Shown one piece after another: positions 9,099-16,806 of a stretch of 21,055 nucleotides of DNA (its first letter is position 1; each line of letters opens with the position of its first letter). Both the position numbers and the translations under genes were made by a program. This DNA comes from Gammaproteobacteria bacterium (lineage in GTDB: Bacteria > Pseudomonadota > Gammaproteobacteria > UBA11654): NCBI GenBank assembly GCA_018672815.1, contig JABHDX010000160.1, positions 1 through 21,055 on the forward strand, read 5' to 3'. The notes beneath the pieces were generated by a model. It had not been told where the DNA came from and did not search any database. It saw nothing but the letters and a program-made list of their open reading frames with translations.

Positions 9099-9965
9099 AT
9101 GAAATGGAAGGGTATAATTCTTGCAGGTGGAACAGGTACAAGACTGCATCCTTTGACTTATTCTGTATCAAAGCAAATTCTTCCAATCTATGACAAACCC
9201 ATGATTTATTATCCGCTATCTGTATTAATGTTAGCAGGAATAAGAGATATATTAATAGTAACTACTCCTCATGATTTAAATAGTTTCCAAAAGCTGTTAG
9301 GAGATGGATCATCTTTTGGTGTTAATATTGAGTATAAGGAGCAATCTAATCCGGATGGACTACCCCAAGCTTTTATAATAGCTGAAGAATTTATTGGAGA
9401 AGATAATGTTTGCATGATTTTGGGAGATAATGTTTTTTATGGTGAGGGTTTCAATAACCTTTTAAGTCAAGCAAGTCTTGTCAAGGATGGGGCGACTATA
9501 TTCGGATATAAAGTAAATCATCCTGAGCATTATGGAGTAATAGAGTTTGATGATTCAAATAAGGTTATGTCAATAGAGGAAAAACCCCTTGAACCTAAAT
9601 CAAACATAGCAATTACTGGACTTTATTTCTTTGATCGTCATGCTGCTGAATATTCAAAACAGTTAATGCCCTCATCAAGAGGCGAGATAGAAATAACTGA
9701 CTTAATAAAGACATATATGGAAAAAGATCAATTATTCGTTCAGAATTTTGGAAGAGGATTTACTTGGTTGGATACAGGAACGCATGATAATTTAATGGAA
9801 GCAGCACAGTTTGTTCAAATAATGGAAAGAAGGCAGGGGATAAAAATAGCTTGTTTGGAAGAAATTGCTTATAACCATAATTGGATTGATAAGGGCAGTC
9901 TTGAAAAAAGTGCAAAAAGAATGATGAATTCTGAATATGGAAAATATTTAGAATCTTTATTTTAA
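9099..9965 (+). CDS. rfbA: Glucose-1-phosphate thymidylyltransferase
   Basis: The 288-residue product makes dTDP-glucose from dTTP and glucose-1-phosphate and so supplies the dehydratase upstream. The nucleotidyltransferase signature [11 protein letters not shown] occupies residues 10-20. It is followed by the [18 protein letters not shown] block, L-G-D-N-V-F-Y-G with the metal-binding aspartate, and V-I-E-F-D, then E-E-K-P-L-E-P-K and [10 protein letters not shown] near the C-terminus. All are hallmarks of the RmlA family, and the length fits the short single-domain form. The SDR gene starts 13 bases after the stop, which supports one operon. Function is secure; the final sugar made from dTDP-glucose is not known. 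Confidence 0.95.
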   Translation: MKWKGIILAGGTGTRLHPLTYSVSKQILPIYDKPMIYYPLSVLMLAGIRDILIVTTPHDLNSFQKLLGDGSSFGVNIEYKEQSNPDGLPQAFIIAEEFIGEDNVCMILGDNVFYGEGFNNLLSQASLVKDGATIFGYKVNHPEHYGVIEFDDSNKVMSIEEKPLEPKSNIAITGLYFFDRHAAEYSKQLMPSSRGEIEITDLIKTYMEKDQLFVQNFGRGFTWLDTGTHDNLMEAAQFVQIMERRQGIKIACLEEIAYNHNWIDKGSLEKSAKRMMNSEYGKYLESLF

Positions 9966-9978
9966 AGAGAAGTTATAG

Positions 9979-10752
9979 ATGATTGAATCAGAGAAAAGGA
10001 TAATTCTTATTACAGGAGCATGCGGCCAACTTGGTTCAGAGCTATGCAGGACTTATGCAGATCTTGGATGGACCGTTTGCATAACAGATGTTGATTCCAA
10101 TGAGTGTGAGAAATTAGCTCAAAGTTTAAACCAAGGAACTAATCAAAAACATCTTTTTTTTCCAATGGATATTACTTCTGAAGAATCAGTTGCAAATACT
10201 ATAAGCCATATTGAAGACCAGCAAATAACTATAGATGTTCTTGTGAATAATGCTGGAACTGCTGTCTTCACTAATTTCACAGAAAGAACAAAAGATGAAT
10301 TTATGAGAGTCTTGGAAGTAAACTTGTTTGGAACATTCAATTGCATCAACCAGATTGGAAACCATATGGTGAATAATAATATTAGTGGAGCAATCACTAA
10401 TATTGGATCCATATATGGCGTTGTTAGCAGCGATCCAGAAATTTATACTGATTGTCCAAGAAACAATTCTGAAGTTTATTCCGCTTCAAAGGCAGGTATT
10501 ATTCAAATGACCAATTATTTTGCGGTGCATCTTGCGGAAAGTAATATTAGGGTGAATTGTGTAAGTCCTGGTGGAATATTTAATGAACAAGGAGACGATT
10601 TTGTGAAGAATTATTCTCAAAAAACTCCTGCAAAAAGAATGGCTAAGACCCAAGAGATAGTGCAAGCAATTATCTATCTTTCTGACAATGAAACTTCTTC
10701 TTATATTTCAGGACAGAATCTATTGGTCGATGGAGGGTTAACCTCATGGTAG
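9979..10752 (+). CDS. SDR-family oxidoreductase of a sugar-acid cluster (PtmA-like)
   Basis: The 257-residue protein is a classical short-chain dehydrogenase/reductase with TGACGQLG at residues 12-19 for NAD(P), N-N-A-G in the middle, S144, and the catalytic pair Y167 and K171 in YSASKAG, ending in S-G-Q-N-L-L-V-D-G-G-L-T. About 23 residues separate the serine from the tyrosine, roughly ten more than in most classical SDRs. The extra segment (G-V-V-S-S-D-P-E-I-Y) recalls PtmA-type SDRs found beside legionaminic acid genes, a resemblance from memory and not from an alignment. The gene overlaps the next one by 7 bases (10746-10752), which suggests translational coupling and a shared pathway. 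The substrate is unknown; oxidation or reduction of a sugar intermediate is an inference. Confidence 0.8.
   Translation: MIESEKRIILITGACGQLGSELCRTYADLGWTVCITDVDSNECEKLAQSLNQGTNQKHLFFPMDITSEESVANTISHIEDQQITIDVLVNNAGTAVFTNFTERTKDEFMRVLEVNLFGTFNCINQIGNHMVNNNISGAITNIGSIYGVVSSDPEIYTDCPRNNSEVYSASKAGIIQMTNYFAVHLAESNIRVNCVSPGGIFNEQGDDFVKNYSQKTPAKRMAKTQEIVQAIIYLSDNETSSYISGQNLLVDGGLTSW
10732..10737 (+). promoter_or_regulatory. Strong Shine-Dalgarno for the flavoprotein-NeuB fusion gene
   Basis: GGAGGG lies eight bases before the ATG at 10746, inside the last codons of the SDR gene. It fixes the start of the fusion gene and shows that its ribosomes load while the upstream gene is being finished. Confidence 0.7.
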
Positions 10753-13157
10753 ATTCAACTTATCATATTATTGGATCTGGGATCAGTGGTTTGGTTGCAG
10801 CTTATGAGCTTGCAAAAAAAGGCAAAAATGTTCGAGTTTATGAAAAACTAGATTTGGTTGGGGGGATTGCAAGAACAGAAGTTGTAAATGGAGTTTCTTA
10901 CGATTGTGGACCTCACTTATTTCATACTAATAATCCAGAAATTAAAGACTATTGGCTGACGTTAATCAAAGATGAAGTTACTGAGCCTAATCTTTTCGGA
11001 GCTAATCTAATAAAAGGTCAGGTCTATGAATATCCAATTTCTTTTGAAAGTCTTGAAAAGCAATTTACAAAAGAGGAAATTAAAACAATAAAAAAGGAAA
11101 TTGCCTCTACCAATAAAGAGGATCTGGCTGAGTCAAAAAATTATGCTGATTTTGTAAAAAATTTAGCAGGAAAATTTTTAACTCAATTATTTTTTACCAA
11201 ATATCCTGAAAAGTTATGGGGCATACCAACGAGCCAGTTATCAGCTAAATTTGCACCTAGAAGAGTTGAAATTAGGGATAAGCAGAGGGCATTCCATTCT
11301 GGGGAAGGAAAATGGGCAGCAGTTTTAAAGGGTGGATGTGGTGCATTGGCCAATGCTATAGAATCAAGATTAAATAGTCTCGGTGTGTATATTGAGTTTA
11401 ATAAAGAACTTGACCTAATTGAAATGTCAGATAATGATTCTAAGAACAATACGCAGAACATTAGTGCATTACATTTTATGGATAATGAGACAATTAATCT
11501 AAGTGCAAATGATGTAGTGATTTCTACAATACCTATAACGAAAATGTCTGAGCTTCTAAAAACAGAACATAAATTATGGTATAGAAATTTGAAAATACCA
11601 TGCATATTGGTTGACAAGAAGGTAGATCTTCCTGGTGCTTATGATTGGCTTTATATTGATAATCCAGAGATTATCTTTCATAGGATAACCTTGCAAAATA
11701 GTTTTTCAGAGCAAGGCATACCAACTAATCATAGTATTCTAAGTTTAGAGATTGCTTGTTCAGATGGCGATAATATTGATCTAACTGCAAATAGCGAGCT
11801 TTTAAAAAAATGCATAGATGATCTTGAGACTTTAAAAATCATTGATAAAAAAGATGTTATTGAAACTCATTTAATTGATGCAAAAAATGTTTATCCTGCA
11901 ATTTTTGTAGGTTATGAAGAAGAATTAAACAAAGCTAAAACAGTGACGGATAATATAAACAATCTCTATATGCATGGAGCTCTTGCAGAATATGAATATT
12001 CAGATTTACAAGTTTTAACAGCTAAATCTATAGATTTAATAGATATCCTATGTAAACAGTCATTGGGAGGATCGAATACTCTTATTAAAAATAAGTATGT
12101 AAAGCCATCAAAAGTAGTGGAGTTAGATCAACAGAAAATAGGAGAGAATCAGCCAACTTATATTATTGCAGAGATTGGATTAAACCATAATGGTGACTTG
12201 AAACTTGCAAAGAAAATGATTGATCAAGCTCATAGGTCTGGAGCCAGTGCAGCAAAACTTCAAACGTATAAAAAAGGACGAATCTCACCAAAAGTGAGAA
12301 CTTCTAGATATTATGAGGATCTTGTTGATACACAAGAAAGTTTGTCAGAAATGCTCGATAATGTTTCATTTACACATGAGGAAACTCAAGAATTATTTGA
12401 GTATGGAAGAGAGATAGGCATCACTATATTCTCCACACCTTTTGATCTTGAATCATTAGCTTTATTGGAATCGATAAGCTGCCCAGCCTATAAAATATCT
12501 TCCATGGATATTGTGAACATCCCTTTGATTAAGGCAGTTGCTGATACAGGCAAGCCTATTATAATTTCAACAGGAATGTCTGATATTTCTGATATACAAG
12601 CTGCAACAGATGCTGTACTTTCCAGTAGTAATTCTCAATTGATACTTCTTCATTGTATTTCTTCTTATCCTTGCCCGCCCTCAAGTGCCAATATTAGAAT
12701 GATTCAGAGGTTAGCTAATACATTTGAAACAATAGTTGGTTATTCTGATCATACAACTGGTGTTGATATATCTATGGCTGCTATAGCCTTAGGTGCGAAA
12801 GTTATCGAAAAACATTTCACTATTGATAGAAAGATGGATGGACCTGATCAAAATTTCTCCATTCTTGAAGATGAATTATCCCTTCTTACTTCCTCAGCAA
12901 GAAGAATTGAAGGAGCTCTTAAGGATAATGGCTATGGTGTTTTACCATCAGAATTAGCAACAGCTCAAAACTTGAGAAGAAGTTTATTTTTTAGTGCTGA
13001 CTTCCCTATAGGCCATATACTCACAGAAGCAGATATTGAAATTAAATCACCAGGAATTGGGTTGCATCCAAAATTTCTAGAAATAGCTCTAAATCAGAAA
13101 CTAAAAAGAGAAGTAAAGCAAGATCATCCCTTAGAATGGGAAGATATAATTCTTTAA
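10746..13157 (+). CDS. Fusion: UDP-galactopyranose-mutase-like flavoprotein + NeuB-type nonulosonic acid synthase
   Basis: One uninterrupted 803-residue frame holds two enzymes. Residues 1 to about 440 resemble UDP-galactopyranose mutase and related FAD amine-oxidase-fold proteins: GSGISG at 10-15, E33 at the end of the second strand, GGIARTE at 39-45, GPHLFHT at 55-61, and a K-L-W-G-I-P block. Residues about 462-803 are a full NeuB-family synthase that would condense phosphoenolpyruvate with an amino sugar: IIAEIGLNHNG (473-483), LLHCISSYP, and H669 and H690, which match by motif and 21-residue spacing the manganese ligands H215 and H236 of Neisseria NeuB. A C-terminal SAF/antifreeze-like domain carries RRSLF at 744-748. 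E-I-G-x-N-H-N-G favours the NeuB/legionaminic type over PseI. Whether the flavoprotein is a true mutase or acts on another sugar cannot be told. Domain calls are strong; the joint pathway is inferred. Confidence 0.88.
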   Translation: MVDSTYHIIGSGISGLVAAYELAKKGKNVRVYEKLDLVGGIARTEVVNGVSYDCGPHLFHTNNPEIKDYWLTLIKDEVTEPNLFGANLIKGQVYEYPISFESLEKQFTKEEIKTIKKEIASTNKEDLAESKNYADFVKNLAGKFLTQLFFTKYPEKLWGIPTSQLSAKFAPRRVEIRDKQRAFHSGEGKWAAVLKGGCGALANAIESRLNSLGVYIEFNKELDLIEMSDNDSKNNTQNISALHFMDNETINLSANDVVISTIPITKMSELLKTEHKLWYRNLKIPCILVDKKVDLPGAYDWLYIDNPEIIFHRITLQNSFSEQGIPTNHSILSLEIACSDGDNIDLTANSELLKKCIDDLETLKIIDKKDVIETHLIDAKNVYPAIFVGYEEELNKAKTVTDNINNLYMHGALAEYEYSDLQVLTAKSIDLIDILCKQSLGGSNTLIKNKYVKPSKVVELDQQKIGENQPTYIIAEIGLNHNGDLKLAKKMIDQAHRSGASAAKLQTYKKGRISPKVRTSRYYEDLVDTQESLSEMLDNVSFTHEETQELFEYGREIGITIFSTPFDLESLALLESISCPAYKISSMDIVNIPLIKAVADTGKPIIISTGMSDISDIQAATDAVLSSSNSQLILLHCISSYPCPPSSANIRMIQRLANTFETIVGYSDHTTGVDISMAAIALGAKVIEKHFTIDRKMDGPDQNFSILEDELSLLTSSARRIEGALKDNGYGVLPSELATAQNLRRSLFFSADFPIGHILTEADIEIKSPGIGLHPKFLEIALNQKLKREVKQDHPLEWEDIIL

Positions 13158-13173
13158 TTTTGGGTGATGATAC

Positions 13174-14316
13174 ATGCAAGAAGATATTGATCATTTAACT
13201 CAATGGATTAATGAAATTCAGGTCATTATTAATGACTTGAATTCAAAGAAGAGATCTTCTGATATTTTAGTTTTTATGATTGGAAGTACTTCTCAGGATA
13301 ATGGAGAAGGTAGACCTTATCTCACACCCATTAGAAAGATATCTAATGGGTTTGTGTTTGGCTCAATTGTCTATTCTCAAACACAGGCAATACTTCTTTC
13401 TAGCAAGATTGATGGCCATGTTGATTTTATTTTTGTTGATGCAGAAAAAAAACTACCCATTAATAATAATCCAGATCATAGTCCTTTTGATTATTTTGAA
13501 ATTACTGATAATAACCTGAATAAAAGTAGAATGGTCGAGTATGGAAACATAAGTTCAGTCTGTTCTAATATCATTCAATCAAGTCATATGTTCGCCTATA
13601 AAGGTAATGACATGACCGTTGATACAACTTGGCTTTTCTTGATTGAAAAGTTTAGAGAATTAAGTGGAATGAAAATATTAATTTATGGAGCAGGGAATAT
13701 TGGTAATAAATTAGCACTAAAATTAGTCGAATGTGGTTGTGATGTTATTTTTATAACAAGAGATCTATTAAAGACTGAGACTATTATTGATTCACTGAAT
13801 CGAATAAAAAGTCAAAGTGTTCTTTCTTCGATTACTGCTTCCATGGAACCTGAAATAAGCTCTAAAGATGTTGATGCCATTATTGGTTGCACCAATGCTG
13901 AACCTGTGATCAACGAAACAATGGTTGAGAATATGAATCAGAGAGGAGTAGTAATTGATATTGGCAAAGGAACTATATTTCAAAATGCAATAGATGCTTG
14001 TAATAAAAAAGGCATAGAGACTTGGCGATTAGATATCACAGCGATAATAAATTCTCTTATTTCATCCTCCACATCAATGCAGAGTTTATTGAGAAGCTCA
14101 TTTGGGAGAAGAGAAATAATAGATAATATTTTTATAGTATCCGGAGGTTTTATTGGCAGTAAATATGACATTATTGTTGATTCATATATACAACCAAAGA
14201 CCATTGTGGGTGTTTGCGAGGGATCTGGAAAAATATTTTTTGATTTAGACGAACTAGCACAAAAGAACCTTGAATTGGTTGAAGATTTTATTAAGAGGAG
14301 CAACCAAGCATCATGA
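13174..14316 (+). CDS. Uncharacterised NAD(P)-binding Rossmann protein between synthase and CMP-transferase genes
   Basis: I do not recognise this 380-residue protein as a named family. Residues about 1-160 form an N-terminal domain with F-M-I-G-S-T-S-Q-D-N-G-E-G-R-P-Y and a later M-V-E-Y-G-N-I-S-S motif. A Rossmann fold starts near 167 with IYGAGNIG (GxGxxG at 172-177) and continues to D-A-I-I-G-C-T-N-A-E-P-V-I and V-V-I-D-I-G-K-G-T-I. This order recalls shikimate dehydrogenase, glutamyl-tRNA reductase or alanine-dehydrogenase-like folds, so NAD(P)-linked oxidation or reduction is likely. The C-terminal part holds G-G-F-I-G-S-K-Y-D-I-I-V-D. It starts 16 bases after the fusion gene, with GGGTGATG upstream as ribosome site, and overlaps neuA by 4 bases (ATGA). 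The position strongly suggests a job in making or modifying the nonulosonic acid. The substrate is unknown. Confidence 0.75.
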   Translation: MQEDIDHLTQWINEIQVIINDLNSKKRSSDILVFMIGSTSQDNGEGRPYLTPIRKISNGFVFGSIVYSQTQAILLSSKIDGHVDFIFVDAEKKLPINNNPDHSPFDYFEITDNNLNKSRMVEYGNISSVCSNIIQSSHMFAYKGNDMTVDTTWLFLIEKFRELSGMKILIYGAGNIGNKLALKLVECGCDVIFITRDLLKTETIIDSLNRIKSQSVLSSITASMEPEISSKDVDAIIGCTNAEPVINETMVENMNQRGVVIDIGKGTIFQNAIDACNKKGIETWRLDITAIINSLISSSTSMQSLLRSSFGRREIIDNIFIVSGGFIGSKYDIIVDSYIQPKTIVGVCEGSGKIFFDLDELAQKNLELVEDFIKRSNQAS

Positions 14317-15023
14317 ATCCAAATATATATACTGTAATTCCAGCAAGAGGAGGAAGTAAATCAGTTCCACGAAAAAATATTAAACCACTCAATGGCCATC
14401 CATTGATTAAATATAGTATTGATTACTCTAATGCTTCCAGTCTTGTAAATAGAACTATAGTCTCGACCGATGATGAAGAGATTGCTGATATAGCCAAAGG
14501 TTTGGGTGCAGATGTTCCGTTTATGAGACCTCAGTCTTTGGGGGGGGATTTAGTTCAAGATTATCCGGTAGTAATGCATGCTCTTATTGCTTTGGAAGAG
14601 ATATATGAAGAAACGATTGATATTATCATTTTATTGAGACCCACATCACCACTGCGACCATCGAATTTAATAGAATCAGGTATCAGTCTCTTAAAGAATG
14701 ATCCGGCGGCAACTTCCGTCAGAGCTGTTGCATCATCAACGGAACATCCATATAGACAATGGGGTATGCAAGATGGTTATATTATTGGTTTTTCTAATGA
14801 TTTAACTAGTAAAATCGAGCCATTTAATCTTCCAAGGCAAGAACTACCAAAGGTTTTTTTTCAAACTGGTGATATCGAAATCATTCGCAGACAAACACTT
14901 AAGAATGGCTCTATTTCTGGCGATCGTATTCTGCCTTTAACGATTAATTCCGATCAAGTTTATGATATTGATAGCCAAGAAGACTTTGATTTAGCTGAAA
15001 GAAATCTTGAAGCAACTAAGTAA
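14313..15023 (+). CDS. neuA: CMP-nonulosonate (acylneuraminate) cytidylyltransferase
   Basis: The 236-residue protein has the CMP-sugar synthetase signature IPARGGSK at residues 9-16 followed by V-P-R-K-N-I, a V-S-T-D-D-E-E-I-A segment, L-L-R-P-T-S-P-L-R, and an ending Y-D-I-D-S-Q-E-D-F-D that carries the metal-binding acidic residues. It would activate the acid made by the NeuB domain to its CMP form, the donor for transfer. Length is typical of the single-domain bacterial enzyme. Sequence alone does not decide between neuraminic, legionaminic and pseudaminic acid. It overlaps the upstream gene by 4 bases and the downstream aldo/keto reductase by 17 bases. The codons for L76-G77-G78-D79 contain a run of eight G, unusual in this AT-rich DNA. 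Confidence 0.9.
   Translation: MNPNIYTVIPARGGSKSVPRKNIKPLNGHPLIKYSIDYSNASSLVNRTIVSTDDEEIADIAKGLGADVPFMRPQSLGGDLVQDYPVVMHALIALEEIYEETIDIIILLRPTSPLRPSNLIESGISLLKNDPAATSVRAVASSTEHPYRQWGMQDGYIIGFSNDLTSKIEPFNLPRQELPKVFFQTGDIEIIRRQTLKNGSISGDRILPLTINSDQVYDIDSQEDFDLAERNLEATK
14540..14547 (+). repeat. G8 homopolymer tract inside neuA
   Basis: Eight consecutive G encode the end of L76, G77, G78 and the first base of D79. A change of one base would shift the frame early in the 236-codon gene and abolish the product. The next longest G run I noticed is G6 at 10860-10865 in the fusion gene. Confidence 0.9.
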
Positions 15024-15894
15024 TAAAATAAGCTTAGGAACAGCAAAGCTGGGTATTGATAATTATGGATTTTCTTCGAATAGCTTACCTAAAGATAAAA
15101 TTAGGTTTCTTGAAAAGTCATATAGATTCGGTATTCATGCATTTGATACGTCACCAAGATATGGTGATTCAGAAAAAATAATCGGCGGTTTTTTGAGTAA
15201 TATGAATGATAGGCCTTTAATCAGTTCAAAAATTGATGGTTTGAAGGAAAACGATTATGAGTCTCCAAGAATTATGATCGAATCAGTTAAAAGATCCTTG
15301 GATAAAATGAATATATCTAAATTGGATGTATGTTACTTGCATCAAAATGATCTTCATATTATTTCTGATCCATACATTCATGAGGGGTTACTCACCCTAA
15401 AAAAAATGGATCTTATAGAATATTGTGGAACCTCAATATATAGTTATGAAGAGCTTGATTACACGGTTTCATCTGCTATTTATGACTTCATACAAGTTCC
15501 AGTAAATATTTTAGATACTTCTTACTACCATAGAATCTTAGATTATAAATCGGAGATAAAGATTGCTGCTAGATCAATATTTCTTCAAGGCATTCTCTTC
15601 CACAATGAATCAATTGCAAAAAAAATCAAATATAGTGAAACATTACTTCAATCTTTGGAAAAATTAGAGGCCTTGTGTGGCTCATTTGGAGTGGAGCTAA
15701 GCACTGCATGCATTGCTTACATTCATTCATTAGATAATATAGAGCAGATTATTATTGGCACAGCATCTATTGATAATCTTAAGGCTAATATTGATAGCAC
15801 TAACTATGATTTAGATGAGAACTTGACTAAAATGATTGGTGATTTAGCTTCAAGCCCAAAGCCATGGACAAATCCTAGAAATTGGGCAGCATAA
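15007..15894 (+). CDS. Aldo/keto reductase family oxidoreductase
   Basis: The 295-residue protein carries the full AKR catalytic tetrad: D47 and Y52 in F-D-T-S-P-R-Y-G, K75 in S-S-K, and H112 in Y-L-H-Q. The front segment SLGTAKLG and the late I-I-I-G-T-A-S-I-D-N-L motif fit an NAD(P)H-binding TIM-barrel of this family. It would reduce or oxidise a carbonyl group of a sugar or sugar acid. The start is a TTG at 15007, lying 17 bases inside the neuA end with a GAAAG-like ribosome site before it; no ATG follows until residue 66, past the D47/Y52 motif, so TTG is the sensible start. AKR genes are often found beside nonulosonic acid genes. The substrate is unknown. The frame continues open past its single TAA into the methyltransferase. 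Confidence 0.83.
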   Translation: MKQLSNKISLGTAKLGIDNYGFSSNSLPKDKIRFLEKSYRFGIHAFDTSPRYGDSEKIIGGFLSNMNDRPLISSKIDGLKENDYESPRIMIESVKRSLDKMNISKLDVCYLHQNDLHIISDPYIHEGLLTLKKMDLIEYCGTSIYSYEELDYTVSSAIYDFIQVPVNILDTSYYHRILDYKSEIKIAARSIFLQGILFHNESIAKKIKYSETLLQSLEKLEALCGSFGVELSTACIAYIHSLDNIEQIIIGTASIDNLKANIDSTNYDLDENLTKMIGDLASSPKPWTNPRNWAA

Positions 15895-15920
15895 AAACTA
15901 TATAAAATCATAAAAAATAT

Positions 15921-15926
15921 AAGGAG
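15921..15926 (+). promoter_or_regulatory. Shine-Dalgarno that places the methyltransferase start at an ATC codon
   Basis: AAGGAG sits in the gap after the aldo/keto reductase stop and is seven bases before ATC at 15934. No ATG, GTG or TTG in the correct frame lies near it. It is the strongest ribosome site between 15895 and 16066 and is far from the first in-frame ATG at 16066. Confidence 0.6.
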
Positions 15927-15933
15927 AAGGGTT

Positions 15934-16806
15934 ATCAAAGATACTTTTGAAGAACTACATGAACACTTAGATGATAAACACGATTGCTACGTTTGTGGCG
16001 GCAGGAATTTCTCATCTTGGGCGAAAGAAGAATATTTAGAAGCGCTCTACTGTAATGATTGTGAGATGATATCGATCAACCCACATTTTACAGAAGATGG
16101 ATTAGACCAGTTTTATAATCACTACTATGAAAAACGAGTTATATCAAAGGAACTAGGCGAGCAAAGAAAAGAAATGTACATTCAAGATAGAGATTGGATT
16201 TTAAATCATATATCAAGAGGTAAAGTACTAGATATAGGGTGTTCTGGAGGAGACTTTCTAAGTACTTTTGATTCACATAGCTGGGATAAATATGGGATTG
16301 ATTTAACCGATGATGCTCTTGATTCAGCATCTGGGAACCATGGCATTAAAACATTTAAAGGAAAAGTGTGGGAAACTGATGTAGGTCAAGATTATGACTT
16401 GGTTATGATGAGGGGAGTCATTGAGCATTTTAAAAACCCTCTTCCAGCTATGAAGAAAGCCATTGAGATTTTGAAGCCTGGAGGATTAATCTACTTAACT
16501 GCCACTCCAGCAGGAGATGCCTTTGCTTTTAATGTGTATAGGCATAAATGGCGATTATTCACACCGCTTGAACACATTCACTTCTTTTCAGAAAAACAAC
16601 TCAATAAGTTGTTTGCAGAATTTGGCGCTTCACCTGTATCTATTCATTATCCTTACCAAGAAACACCCTATGCCAATGTCCTAGAGGATCAAGATAGAAT
16701 CATGCAAGATATTGTTAAAATCAGTGATACAGGTTCTTTAGATGAAGTGGATATTTCACAAGCATTTCCCGGGAGTATGTTAACAGGAGCCTGGAAGAAA
16801 AATTGA
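15934..16806 (+). CDS. Class I SAM-dependent methyltransferase with N-terminal zinc ribbon (ATC start proposed)
   Basis: The methyltransferase fold shows motif I as VLDIGCSGGDF with D100 (numbered from the proposed start), then M-M-R-G-V-I-E-H-F-K-N-P and L-K-P-G-G-L-I-Y. Starting at the first ATG (16066) would give 246 residues and cut off a zinc ribbon. In the same frame upstream lie C18-x2-C21 and C40-x2-C43, followed by I-N-P, the usual layout in sugar methyltransferases of polysaccharide and antibiotic clusters. The frame is open back to the TAA at 15892-15894 but has no ATG, GTG or TTG. ATC at 15934, seven bases after AAGGAG, gives a 290-residue product beginning (M)KDTFEEL. Alternatives are a base change from ATG, a sequencing error, or readthrough of the upstream stop. 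The substrate is probably a sugar or lipid-linked glycan; this is inferred from context. Confidence 0.78.
   Translation: MKDTFEELHEHLDDKHDCYVCGGRNFSSWAKEEYLEALYCNDCEMISINPHFTEDGLDQFYNHYYEKRVISKELGEQRKEMYIQDRDWILNHISRGKVLDIGCSGGDFLSTFDSHSWDKYGIDLTDDALDSASGNHGIKTFKGKVWETDVGQDYDLVMMRGVIEHFKNPLPAMKKAIEILKPGGLIYLTATPAGDAFAFNVYRHKWRLFTPLEHIHFFSEKQLNKLFAEFGASPVSIHYPYQETPYANVLEDQDRIMQDIVKISDTGSLDEVDISQAFPGSMLTGAWKKN

Noticed and set aside
10154..10161. T8 tract in the SDR gene as a slippage site
   Set aside because: A and T runs of this length are expected by chance in such AT-rich DNA.
11183..11617. 144-codon leftward open frame inside the fusion gene
   Set aside because: It is opposite a conserved flavoprotein domain, resembles no family and is best explained as a shadow of the coding strand.
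12117..13157. Calling the synthase half PseI because pseB and pseC are nearby
   Set aside because: The motif EIGLNHNG and the general pattern look like NeuB or legionaminic synthase and not like the E-M-S-G-N-H-N pattern of PseI.
16066..16806. Methyltransferase starting at the first ATG (246 residues)
   Set aside because: It would remove a clear four-cysteine zinc ribbon encoded in frame upstream, and it has no nearby ribosome site.
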